A stretch of 19,628 nucleotides of DNA. It comes from Anaerolineaceae bacterium UBA5211 (GTDB taxonomy: Bacteria; Chloroflexota; Anaerolineae; Anaerolineales; Anaerolineaceae). The notes beneath the pieces are model-generated. The model was not told the origin of the DNA. It did not search any database and saw nothing but the letters and a program-made list of their open reading frames with translations. The DNA lies in contig DHVJ01000012.1 in the NCBI GenBank assembly GCA_002412595.1, positions 1 through 19,628 on the forward strand, written 5' to 3'. Below, piece by piece: positions 1-6,815 of the stretch (its first letter is position 1; each line of letters opens with the position of its first letter). Position numbers and translations under genes: made by a program.

Positions 1-24
1 GTCTAACTTTTGGGGTGCAGTTCA
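1..24. mobile_element. Probable terminal inverted repeat of an IS3-family element (edge only)
   Basis: On the minus strand these bases read TGAACTGCACCCC followed by AAAAGTTAGAC. From memory this resembles the terminal inverted repeats of IS3-family elements (IS150-like group), which begin 5'-TG and end CA-3'. If so, the element ends at base 24 and its transposase genes lie to the left, outside the window. No transposase sequence is present here, so the call rests on the end sequence alone. Confidence 0.45.
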
Positions 25-45
25 AAGGGACGGCTTTCTTTTTAA

Positions 46-73
46 GGACCACTGAGCCCTGTCGAAGTGGTCC
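46..73. repeat. Hairpin repeat, core TGAGC-CCTGT-CGAAG, downstream of the URO-D gene
   Basis: Perfect 8-bp arms GGACCACT and AGTGGTCC enclose a 12-nt centre. The core matches the TGAGC...CGAAG core of other hairpins in this window (10184-10208, 13851-13898, 15836-15878, 15990-16028), but the arms differ. Its place 14 bp after the stop codon of the URO-D-family gene makes it a possible weak terminator; the minus-strand 3' side is TTAAAAAG, not a true U-run. Confidence 0.6.
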
Positions 74-86
74 ATCAGCTACATAA

Positions 87-1250
87 CTATTTCAAAGGGT
101 ACTGCCCAAATTCCAGTGTAGCATCCACCATCGCCAGAATATTTTCGGGTGGAACCTCATTCATGATAGTATGCACGGAAGCCACCATATATCCGCCGTC
201 ACGGCCGAGAACATTGATGACGCGCTTCATTTCCTGGCGCACCTCTTCCGGCGTGCCGTTCGGCAGGATATGCTGGGTATCCACCGCCCCGCAGAAGACC
301 AGGTCTTTGCCGTACTGCTTCTTCAATCCCTCCAGGTCGGCCATTTTTCCAGCTGAGGTCTGGATGGGGTTAAGTACGTCCACGCCAATTTCGATGAAAT
401 CGCCAATCAGGTCAAACACATCGCCATCCGTATGGAAAAAGATCTTGGCCTTGGTTTTGCTTTTGATGAACGCGATCAGTTCCGCGTGGATGGGTTTCAA
501 TAGCTTGCGGTACATGCGCGGGGAGATCATCAGGCGGTCCTGCGAACCCAGGTCGTCACCAATCTTGATCATGTCGATATTATCGCCCACTGCGTCCAGG
601 AAGTGGCCCATGTGCTGGATGCAGAATTCCAGGTTCTTTTTTAGCATGGCTTCGGCAAAGTCCGGGTACATGGCCATGTTCATCAGGAATTTGTCCATGC
701 CCTGCAAGCCGAAGGCGCGTTCGAAGGGGAACATCAGCCAGGGCGTTGCCAGGGTAGCATACTCATTCTCTTCGGCCAACCGTTTGGCGTCTTCCGCTGC
801 CTGTGCCACGCGGTAGGGGTCGTCAATAACCGGCCAGTTAGGATAGTTTTCCAATTCTTCAATAGTCGTAGCTTCGGCCAGCGGATGGTAGCCGGGAAAC
901 CACACACCCGGTTCAATTTCGATCTGCCCGATACCCCAATCGTCAATGCAGGGCGCATGCGGGTCGCGCGTGCGGTTGCGCTCCTGTACTTCTTTGGGGA
1001 AACGATCCAACACACCGCGCGCGTCGCCGTGCAGGCGCTGCATGGTTTCTTCGTCGATCTTGGCTGTCCCTAACTCCGGCCAATCATAAATATAATCGTC
1101 CGGGGCCTGGATGCCCAATTTCTCTTTGAGTGCCCGGTAAGGGGTCATCTTGATGCCGGTGGCATTGCTGACGCCGATGATGATCGGCACCCGATCCGGA
1201 ACCTCGTGGTTCAATACTGCCTGTACGCGCTCGCGTGAAGTCATGGCCAT
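87..1250 (-). CDS. Uroporphyrinogen decarboxylase (URO-D) superfamily protein, probably not HemE
   Basis: The 387-aa protein has the URO-D/MtaA fold signature: N-terminal SRERVQAVLNHEVPDRVP, GDDLGSQ at about 231-237, FFHTDGDV at 271-278, EIGVDVLNPIQ at 287-297 and FCGAVDTQHILPNGTPEEV near 318. It lacks the N-terminal arginine-rich substrate motif of true HemE. In MtaA/CmuA-type cobamide methyltransferases the central motif is H-x-C, which binds zinc; here it is H273-T274-D275, so that cysteine is missing. The ATG at 1250 has an AGGAG 8 nt upstream. It lies 74 nt after pyrK on the same strand and could be read through from the pyr operon, but no pyrimidine role is known for the family. Substrate unknown; a methyltransferase or decarboxylase role is inference. 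Confidence 0.85.
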   Translation of the reverse strand: MAMTSRERVQAVLNHEVPDRVPIIIGVSNATGIKMTPYRALKEKLGIQAPDDYIYDWPELGTAKIDEETMQRLHGDARGVLDRFPKEVQERNRTRDPHAPCIDDWGIGQIEIEPGVWFPGYHPLAEATTIEELENYPNWPVIDDPYRVAQAAEDAKRLAEENEYATLATPWLMFPFERAFGLQGMDKFLMNMAMYPDFAEAMLKKNLEFCIQHMGHFLDAVGDNIDMIKIGDDLGSQDRLMISPRMYRKLLKPIHAELIAFIKSKTKAKIFFHTDGDVFDLIGDFIEIGVDVLNPIQTSAGKMADLEGLKKQYGKDLVFCGAVDTQHILPNGTPEEVRQEMKRVINVLGRDGGYMVASVHTIMNEVPPENILAMVDATLEFGQYPLK

Positions 1251-1324
1251 GTTTCTTCTCCTGTAATCAATTTCGATATTTTATTTTACACGAGAGCGCA
1301 CGGCTGCGAACCACTCCACACGCG

Positions 1325-2086
1325 CTAACCCGGTTGATAAAAAGAAACCGGCCCATCTTTACAGGTCAGCCAGCCGTGCCCCAATCCGACCGCGTCGCAG
1401 GTAGTTTCGTCGATCTCGCACGAACCGCACAACCCGATGCCGCAGCGCATCATGGCTTCCCAGGAGAACTGTCCGGCCAGCTGGTTGTCCTTGCAGAAGG
1501 CCGCCAACGCTAATAGCATCGGTTTGGGTCCGCAGGCGTACAGCGTTTGCGCGGGAAAGTCCGTCAGCGCAGCCCGCACCGCTTCCAATACCAGCCCGCG
1601 CTGCCCGGTGCTGCCGTCTTCGGTAGCCAGCTCCACCCGGCAGCCCAATTCACGGAAATCATCCGCCAGCAGCAATTCCGCCTGGTTGCGTGCTCCCAGG
1701 CAAACACAAACCTCGTCTCCACGTGTTAAAGCACGCTTGGCCAGGAAGAACAGCGGCGCCGCTCCATAACCACCACCTACCAGAATGTGCCTCTTTCCTT
1801 TTAACTCAAATCCTTGTCCTAAAGGGCCGCGCACCCACAGCGGCTGCCCGGCTTCCAGGCAGCACAGCGCCCGGCTGAAAGGCCCTACATCCGCCACGGT
1901 CAGTGTGAGCGGGTCAGCGCCGGCGATGCTGAAGGGTTTTTCGCCAATGTCCGGCAGCCAGGCCATCACAAACTGTCCGGGCTGGGCATCCGCCAGCGGC
2001 CGGTCCAACACCAGGCTGCGCGTGCGATAATTCTTGGGCTGTGATTTACTGACGAAATAACGTTGATAAGCCTGCATGTCTTTCAT
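1325..2086 (-). CDS. pyrK: Dihydroorotate dehydrogenase B, electron-transfer subunit
   Basis: PyrK carries electrons from the FMN of PyrD to NAD+ through FAD and a [2Fe-2S] cluster in the cytoplasmic class 1B enzyme. The 253-aa sequence has the FAD-binding KPFSI motif (50-54; usually RPFSI), a glycine-rich VGGGYGAAP nucleotide-binding turn near 103, the ACGPKPM motif of ferredoxin-reductase-like proteins, and a C-terminal cluster motif C215-x4-C220-x2-C223 with a fourth cysteine at 242 (LTCKDGP). An extra cysteine at 230 is not expected to be a ligand. The start ATG overlaps the pyrD stop codon by 4 bp (ATGA, 2083-2086), so the two subunits are probably translationally coupled. Length is normal for PyrK. 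Confidence 0.95.
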   Translation of the reverse strand: MKDMQAYQRYFVSKSQPKNYRTRSLVLDRPLADAQPGQFVMAWLPDIGEKPFSIAGADPLTLTVADVGPFSRALCCLEAGQPLWVRGPLGQGFELKGKRHILVGGGYGAAPLFFLAKRALTRGDEVCVCLGARNQAELLLADDFRELGCRVELATEDGSTGQRGLVLEAVRAALTDFPAQTLYACGPKPMLLALAAFCKDNQLAGQFSWEAMMRCGIGLCGSCEIDETTCDAVGLGHGWLTCKDGPVSFYQPG

Positions 2087-3018
2087 CGGATCGCCATTCC
2101 TCTCATGCTTTCCAGGTCAGGGTAGCCTTCTCCAGCCATGAATTCGCGCAGCTCCTCCGTGATGACAGCGAAGACATCCACGCCGCGCTGCCAAACCGCC
2201 GAGCCCACGCCCACAGCGGTGGCGCCCGCCATGATCATCTCGGCCGCGTCCAACCCGCGGCTCACGCCGCCCAGCCCAATCACGGGGATGGTGACTGTTT
2301 TGCAGATCTCGGCCACGCAGCGCAGTGCGATGGGCTTGATCGACCAGCCCGACACACCGCCTACCTGATTGGAAAGTACCGGCCGCCCGGCATACGGGTC
2401 GATCAGCATGCCCGGCACGGTGTTGATAGCTGTGATGGCATTTGCCCCAGCGTCCTGCGCCGCCAGCGCGATACGCGCGATGTTGGGCACGTTGGGCGAT
2501 AGTTTGATGGCAATGGGAATGGCCGTGTTGGCCCGCACCGCTTGGGTAACGGCTGCCGCGCTTTCCACTGAACCGGAGAAGGGTGTACCGAATTCATCGC
2601 CCACATTCGGGCAGGAGATATTCACTTCGATCAAATCAGGTTCGGCCGCATTGATCCCCTCCGTCATACGGCCAAATTCTTCCACGGTAGGCGCGAAGAT
2701 GCTGGCGATCAGCGGAATGCCCTGCGCGTGCAGGCGCTTGCGCGTCTCAATCAGGGCCGGAATTTCCGCTTCCAGCCCAGGATTGGTCAGCCCGACCGCG
2801 TTGACCACCCCGCCAGCCCACGCCACCGCGATGGGGTTGGGGTGCCCGGCGCGTGCTTCCGGCCCGCAGCTCTTGGCGCTCACGCCGCCCGCGCCGCACT
2901 GCCCCACGCGTTCCAGCAGCGCCGCGCTGGTGCCCAGCACGCCGGAAGCCAGCACCAGCGGATTGCGCATGCGCACACCCGCCAGCTCACAGGTCAAATC
3001 AACTTCGGATTTATTCAT
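2083..3018 (-). CDS. pyrD: Dihydroorotate dehydrogenase, class 1B catalytic subunit
   Basis: This FMN enzyme oxidises dihydroorotate to orotate, the fourth step of UMP synthesis. The 311-aa protein shows NPLVLASGVLGT at the N-terminus, K49 in VSAKSCG, and the active-site cysteine C136 in VNISCPNVG, typical of class 1 enzymes that use cysteine as the base. The C-terminal phosphate-binding GLGGVSRGLDAAEMI follows. The neighbouring pyrK makes class 1B (NAD+-dependent) the natural assignment. I start it at ATG 3018, giving MNKSEVDLTC; the longer reading from 3057 would only run through the end of pyrFE in another frame. The start overlaps the pyrFE stop by 8 bp (ATGAATAA). Confidence 0.95.
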   Translation of the reverse strand: MNKSEVDLTCELAGVRMRNPLVLASGVLGTSAALLERVGQCGAGGVSAKSCGPEARAGHPNPIAVAWAGGVVNAVGLTNPGLEAEIPALIETRKRLHAQGIPLIASIFAPTVEEFGRMTEGINAAEPDLIEVNISCPNVGDEFGTPFSGSVESAAAVTQAVRANTAIPIAIKLSPNVPNIARIALAAQDAGANAITAINTVPGMLIDPYAGRPVLSNQVGGVSGWSIKPIALRCVAEICKTVTIPVIGLGGVSRGLDAAEMIMAGATAVGVGSAVWQRGVDVFAVITEELREFMAGEGYPDLESMRGMAIR

Positions 3019-4408
3019 CCAGGTAATCCCGCACGGATTGATAAGTTGCTGAGTCAATCAATGCCATTTCTTTTAACATAGTCAGTATTTCGCTGATGGT
3101 CAGCACCGCGTGCAGTTTCAGACCCACATCAGCCATCTTGGCTGCCCCGCCCTGTTCGCGGTCCACCAGCACCACCACATCCTCGACTTTCAATCCAGCT
3201 TGCTGTAAAACCTCCAGCGACGTTACGATGCTGCCGCCGCTAGTGATGACGTCCTCCAAAATAACCGCGCGCTGCCCAGCCTCAAACGCACCTTCAATCG
3301 TCTGCCCGGTACCGTGCTGCTTGACTTCCTTGCGCGGATAAATAAATGGTCGCCCCAACTGCTGAGCTACTACAGCCGCAGTAGGCAGCGCCGCGTAAGG
3401 CACGCCCGCGATGCGGTCGAAGTCTAATTTTCTAACGATTTCCGTATAGAAGCGCGCTGTTAGGTTGAACAACGCGGGGAATGAGACTACCCGGCGCAGG
3501 TCGATGTAGATGGGTGAGGTCTTGCCGGAAGCCAGAGTGAAATTGCCGAAGCGCACGCAGCCGCTTTCAAATAAACCGCTCACCAGGTTTTTCTTCAGAG
3601 ATTGGGATTCTTGTTTTGTTTGGCGGAAAGCCGCAATCTCACCGGCAATCTGTAAATTGAAATCATGTGCGGCCGCGCGCGGGTCATCCGCCAGCATCAC
3701 ACCCCGTGAAACCGGCACGATCAGCCCGCTGCCGTCAGCGCGCAGCCCGGCTTGCAGGGCTTTTTGCAAGCTGCCGCCTTGGGCGCCCACTCCGGGCGCC
3801 AGAATCCAGCTTTGCGGGCACAGCGCGCGCACGCGCGCCAGTGCCTGCGGCTGGGTGGCACCCACCACAAAGCCGATCTGATCCACCGAGCCCCAGCTTT
3901 GCGCTAACTGCGCCACATACTCATACAGCGGCGGCATACCGTACATCTGTAAATCTGCGGCTGAAGGATTGGAAGTAATGCATAAAATGAAAACTGTTTT
4001 GCCTTCGTATTTCAAAAAAGGTTCTACGCTGTCCCGGCCCAGGTAAGGGCTGATAGTGACCGCGTCCGCGCCCCACTGCTCAAAGGCTGCCTTGGCGTAT
4101 GCCTGAGCGGTGGAGCCGATGTCGCCGCGCTTGACGTCCAACAATACCGGGATATCATCGGGTACCTCCCGGATGATGCGCTGCAGCGCGCGCAGCCCTT
4201 CCGGCCCATACTGTTCAAAGAAAGCAAAGTTGGGTTTATAGCAGCAGGCTAAATCAGCCGTCTGCTCAATGATGCCTTTGCCCCATCCCAATAATCTCTC
4301 TTCATCATTTTCACCATCTGCAAGAACATTCACTGCTGGATCCATACCGACACATAACAGTGAGCCATTCTTTTCAATAGCCTTTTCCAATTTAGAAATG
4401 AAACTCAT
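3011..4408 (-). CDS. pyrFE: Bifunctional OMP decarboxylase / orotate phosphoribosyltransferase (PyrF-PyrE fusion)
   Basis: One 465-aa polypeptide carries the last two steps of UMP synthesis. Residues 1 to about 265 are a type 2 OMP decarboxylase with the catalytic DVKRGD motif (D91, K93, D96) and LAPGVGAQGG near 203. Residues from about 271 are an orotate phosphoribosyltransferase with the PRPP-binding motif VILEDVITSGGSI (382-394) and the YPRKEVKQHGTG segment (357-368). The order is F then E, the reverse of animal UMP synthase; bacterial F-E fusions are known. The ATG at 4408 is chosen because AGGAG lies just upstream (about 4414-4418) and the family N-terminus begins there; an upstream in-frame reading to 4561 runs into pyrB. 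It sits 58 nt after pyrB; that gap holds a small hairpin. Confidence 0.95.
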   Translation of the reverse strand: MSFISKLEKAIEKNGSLLCVGMDPAVNVLADGENDEERLLGWGKGIIEQTADLACCYKPNFAFFEQYGPEGLRALQRIIREVPDDIPVLLDVKRGDIGSTAQAYAKAAFEQWGADAVTISPYLGRDSVEPFLKYEGKTVFILCITSNPSAADLQMYGMPPLYEYVAQLAQSWGSVDQIGFVVGATQPQALARVRALCPQSWILAPGVGAQGGSLQKALQAGLRADGSGLIVPVSRGVMLADDPRAAAHDFNLQIAGEIAAFRQTKQESQSLKKNLVSGLFESGCVRFGNFTLASGKTSPIYIDLRRVVSFPALFNLTARFYTEIVRKLDFDRIAGVPYAALPTAAVVAQQLGRPFIYPRKEVKQHGTGQTIEGAFEAGQRAVILEDVITSGGSIVTSLEVLQQAGLKVEDVVVLVDREQGGAAKMADVGLKLHAVLTISEILTMLKEMALIDSATYQSVRDYLDE

Positions 4409-4424
4409 TTTCGCTCCTGCTTTC

Positions 4425-4439
4425 TTTCCCCGAGGGAAA
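4425..4439. other. Small hairpin in the pyrB-pyrFE gap
   Basis: TTTCCC and GGGAAA arms enclose three bases (CGA). It lies in the 58-nt gap between pyrB and the Shine-Dalgarno of pyrFE. No U-run follows, so it is unlikely to be a terminator; it could influence mRNA stability or be incidental. Confidence 0.35.
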
Positions 4440-4466
4440 ATTCTATTTTTCGATATCCGCAATTGA

Positions 4467-5462
4467 TTACGCTTGGCCAAGCACGGACGCCAGCAGCGCC
4501 ATGCGCACGAACATACCGTTGCGCACCTGGCGGAAATAGGCTGCGCGTGGATCTCGGTCAACCTTGTAATGGATTTCGCCCACGCGCGGCAGCGGGTGCA
4601 TCACGATCATCTTCTGTTTAGCGGTTGTCATCACCTCTTCCGTGATCTCGAAATAATTCTTGACCTCTTCGTATTGGGCCATATCGGTGAAGCGCTCCTT
4701 CTGAATGCGGGTCACGTACAACACGTCCACGTCTTTGATGACGTCTTCCACCCGGTCCGTTTCGCGCACATCGATGCCCTTGTTGATCAATTCGTTCATC
4801 AGGTTGAGCGGCAGGCGCAGGGTGTCTGGGGAGACGTAACGTAAGCTGACATCATAATTTTCCAGCAGCTTGGTCAGGCTGTGCACCGTGCGGCCGTTGC
4901 GCAGATCGCCCAGCATGGCCACCTTCAGGCCATCGATGCGGCCGAACTCCTTGCGGATGGTGTACAAATCCAGCAGCGCCTGAGTGGGATGTTCCCCGGC
5001 ACCGTCGCCGGCATTGATGATCGGCACCGAAGCGTATTTGGCCGCCTGGGCCGCTGAACCGATCTCCGGGTGGCGCAGCACGATGAGGTCGGCGTATTTT
5101 TCCAAAGTCAGCATGGTATCCACCAGACTTTCGCCCTTGGAGACCGACGAGTACTGGATACCCTGGGTGATCGGGATAGTGCTGCCGCCCAAGCGTTCCA
5201 TGGCGGCGATAAAGGAAGCGCTGGTGCGCGTGCTGGGTTCGTAGAACACACAAGCCTGCACATAACCCTTCAGCAGGTCGCAGGAGCCGGCTTTATCCAC
5301 CATCTCAGCCATTTCTTCGGCTCGCGTAAAGATGTAGGACAGTCCGGTTTTGTCGAACTGGTTGACAGACAGAATATCCTTTTGATACCAGCCATTCTTG
5401 AACTTGGGTTCTCTTTTCATCTCCTCCAGATTGAATAATTTCTCGATCTTAATTTGGTCCAT
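4467..5462 (-). CDS. pyrB: Aspartate carbamoyltransferase, catalytic subunit
   Basis: ATCase joins carbamoyl phosphate and aspartate, the committed step of pyrimidine synthesis. The 331-aa protein shows the carbamoyl-phosphate loop FYEPSTRTS (73-81), the mobile-loop SKGES (108-112), GEHPTQALLDLYT (156-168), the aspartate-side VTRIQKERF, and HPLPRVGEI near the C-terminus. It is somewhat longer than the usual 305-310 aa, mainly through an N-terminal extension of about 25 residues. The ATG at 5462 is preceded by AAAGGAG at good spacing; the in-frame extension to 5591 overlaps pyrC and is not family-like. No PyrI regulatory chain is encoded in the window, so allosteric control by nucleotides through PyrI cannot be assumed. 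It follows pyrC by 29 nt. Confidence 0.95.
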   Translation of the reverse strand: MDQIKIEKLFNLEEMKREPKFKNGWYQKDILSVNQFDKTGLSYIFTRAEEMAEMVDKAGSCDLLKGYVQACVFYEPSTRTSASFIAAMERLGGSTIPITQGIQYSSVSKGESLVDTMLTLEKYADLIVLRHPEIGSAAQAAKYASVPIINAGDGAGEHPTQALLDLYTIRKEFGRIDGLKVAMLGDLRNGRTVHSLTKLLENYDVSLRYVSPDTLRLPLNLMNELINKGIDVRETDRVEDVIKDVDVLYVTRIQKERFTDMAQYEEVKNYFEITEEVMTTAKQKMIVMHPLPRVGEIHYKVDRDPRAAYFRQVRNGMFVRMALLASVLGQA

Positions 5463-5491
5463 TTCTTCTCCTTTGTTTCTCTCTTCTCGAT

Positions 5492-6532
5492 TTATAGGAT
5501 GATTCCGTCTTTGACGACTTCCCGGCCGTTCAGCACCACGCGTTTGATGCGCCCAGTCAACTGCATGCCGGTATAGGGCGACCAGCCGCATTTGGTATAA
5601 AGCGGGTGATCCGGGAACGTATAGCTTTCCTGGGGATCCACCTCCACCCAGGTATCTGCCTGTTCGGGCAGATTGAAGATGCGCTGCGGGTTATCGTGCA
5701 TCAGCGCCGTCAGGCGTGCCAGGCTCAAGCGCCCTTCCGCCACAGCCGTCAGCATCAACGGCAGCGCCGATTCCAGCCCGGGCACGCCCGGCGGCGGGTT
5801 CTGCGCCTCGGATTTTTCCGCCAGCGTATGCGGCGCGTGGTCAGTGGCTATCATGTCAATAGTGCCCTCGATACGATCCCACAATCCTTCCACATCGCGC
5901 TGTTCCGCCAGGCGCGGGCGCATATCGCCCAGCGCGCCCAGCCGCTGCGCATCTGCCTGCGTCAGGAATAGATGGTGCGGGGTCACTTCGCAGGTCACCG
6001 GCAGGCCGTCCCGCTTGGCCGTCGCAATCCACTCGATTTCGTCCTTGCGGCTGACGTGGCAGAAGTGCACCGGCCGCTCTGCTTTTTCCGCAACGCGGAT
6101 GCCCATGCGGATATGGTCTCCCTCGGCATGCAGCGCCAGCACCTTATCACGCGGCCAAACCTGTGCGATGCGCAGCAAGTCTTCCTCGTTATCCACCTTC
6201 ATCTGGCCATAGGTCGGGTCCAGGTAGATTTTCAACGCTTTGGCTGCCCGTCCCAAACGCGGCAGCTGCTCCAGCGTATCCCGCGTGGCTCCGCAATACA
6301 GATACACCGGGCATAGTCCTTCAAACCCGGCTTGGGATTGATAGCGCTGCCAGGTTTCCAGGTCGGTCAGGGGCGGCGTTGTGTTGGGCATGGCCATCAC
6401 CTGCGTGATACCGGCCGCCAATGCCGCGGCCGTACCTGTGCGGAAGTCTTCCTTGTGCTCCCCGCCCGGCACACGCAGGTGCACGTGCGCATCCACCAAA
6501 CCCGGCAGCTTGATCCAATTCTCTTTTACCAT
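5492..6532 (-). CDS. pyrC: Dihydroorotase, CAD-like type
   Basis: This zinc amidohydrolase cyclises carbamoyl aspartate to dihydroorotate. The 346-aa sequence has the HxH metal pair (H16, H18 in DAHVHLR), a candidate carboxylated lysine K101 (KALKIYLD), H135 (LHAEGDH), H159 (FCHVSRKDE), PHHLFL at 185-190 and D231 in ATDHAPHT. Many stretches closely resemble, from memory, the dihydroorotase domain of animal CAD: HKEDF, TAAALAAG, MAMPNT, VTCEVTPHHLFL, PPPGVPGLE. It is shorter than the roughly 425-aa PyrC of many bacteria. I choose ATG 6532; the in-frame TTG at 6607 lies inside the terminator hairpin. No clear Shine-Dalgarno precedes 6532. It is the first enzyme gene of the operon, behind the attenuator-like leader. 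Confidence 0.93.
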   Translation of the reverse strand: MVKENWIKLPGLVDAHVHLRVPGGEHKEDFRTGTAAALAAGITQVMAMPNTTPPLTDLETWQRYQSQAGFEGLCPVYLYCGATRDTLEQLPRLGRAAKALKIYLDPTYGQMKVDNEEDLLRIAQVWPRDKVLALHAEGDHIRMGIRVAEKAERPVHFCHVSRKDEIEWIATAKRDGLPVTCEVTPHHLFLTQADAQRLGALGDMRPRLAEQRDVEGLWDRIEGTIDMIATDHAPHTLAEKSEAQNPPPGVPGLESALPLMLTAVAEGRLSLARLTALMHDNPQRIFNLPEQADTWVEVDPQESYTFPDHPLYTKCGWSPYTGMQLTGRIKRVVLNGREVVKDGIIL

Positions 6533-6576
6533 CTCGTTTTCATCGCTTTCATCGCTAAATATTCCATTGCCGCCAT
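6526..6576 (-). CDS. Possible 16-codon upstream ORF overlapping the pyrC start
   Basis: Between the leader terminator and pyrC, an ORF MAAMEYLAMKAMKTRW ends with TAA 7 bp inside pyrC (ATGGTAA). pyrC itself has no clear Shine-Dalgarno, so the overlap could provide translational coupling. The ORF also lacks a good ribosome site, and four in-frame ATGs from a repeated GCGATGAAA may make it accidental. Low confidence. Confidence 0.25.
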   Translation of the reverse strand: MAAMEYLAMKAMKTRW

Positions 6577-6590
6577 TTCTACAAACAGGC

Positions 6591-6616
6591 AAAAAAAAGA
6601 CCCCCAAAAGGGGGTC
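6591..6616 (-). terminator. Rho-independent terminator in the pyr operon leader (attenuator)
   Basis: On the minus strand GACCCCC, a TTTT loop and GGGGGTC form a perfect 7-bp, GC-rich stem, followed at once by eight T. It stands between the promoter and pyrC, not after a gene, so without regulation it would stop transcription before the operon. The stem starts 8 nt after the stop codon of the leader peptide, so a ribosome sitting at that stop would cover its 5' arm. Confidence 0.9.
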
Positions 6617-6624
6617 AATGGAAA

Positions 6625-6681
6625 TTAATAAATTACCTCAGGCATGCGGTGCTGCGTACGTTCCAAACCTGGTAAATTCAT
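6625..6681 (-). CDS. Putative pyr operon leader peptide, 18 aa
   Basis: The ORF reads MNLPGLERTQHRMPEVIY, then TAA. An AAGGAG sits 5-6 nt before its ATG, the best ribosome-binding site in this intergenic region. It lies about 35 nt after the predicted transcription start and ends 8 nt before a perfect terminator hairpin. The 3' part of the ORF and the spacer are U-rich (GUAAUUUAUUAAUUUCC), as in the E. coli pyrBI leader, where UTP-sensitive pausing lets the ribosome catch up and block the terminator. No enrichment for one amino-acid codon is seen. Its expression is inferred from the layout, and the peptide matches no family I know. Confidence 0.65.
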   Translation of the reverse strand: MNLPGLERTQHRMPEVIY

Positions 6682-6720
6682 TTTTCTCCTTATCCGTATA
6701 TGTGGCGGCAAATTGCGCCA

Positions 6721-6749
6721 TTTATACCACAGCTGGGGATGAATGTAAA
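6721..6749 (-). promoter_or_regulatory. Predicted sigma-70-type promoter of the pyr operon
   Basis: On the minus strand TTTACA (6749-6744) and TATAAA (6726-6721) are separated by 17 bp, close to consensus. The expected start is near 6714, followed by a GC hairpin (GGCG...CGCC, about 6705-6719) and then the leader peptide and attenuator. Confidence 0.65.
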
Positions 6750-6769
6750 TAATCTAATCTGATTTTACA

Positions 6770-6795
6770 ACGATTTACGATTAAAATAAATCGTA
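6770..6795. promoter_or_regulatory. Overlapping inverted repeats upstream of the first ABC exporter (candidate operator)
   Basis: Two inverted repeats share this stretch: ACGATTTA (6770-6777) with TAAATCGT (6787-6794), and TACGATT (6776-6782) with AATCGTA (6789-6795). They lie 21-46 bp before the exporter start codon, where a repressor site would be expected. No regulator gene is adjacent, and a clear -35/-10 pair for the plus-strand transcript is not evident. Confidence 0.4.
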
Positions 6796-6815
6796 TTTTA
6801 AGAATGGAGCCATAC

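Noticed and set aside
67..816. 249-aa plus-strand open frame
   Set aside because: Fully antisense to the URO-D-family gene, with low-complexity composition and no family resemblance.
2369..3052. 227-aa plus-strand open frame
   Set aside because: Antisense to pyrD, whose motifs are unambiguous; rich in Ala, Ser and Pro as expected of a GC-biased shadow frame.
6533..6607. N-terminal extension of pyrC from a TTG at 6607
   Set aside because: The TTG lies in the terminator stem-loop, and the added residues are not like dihydroorotase.
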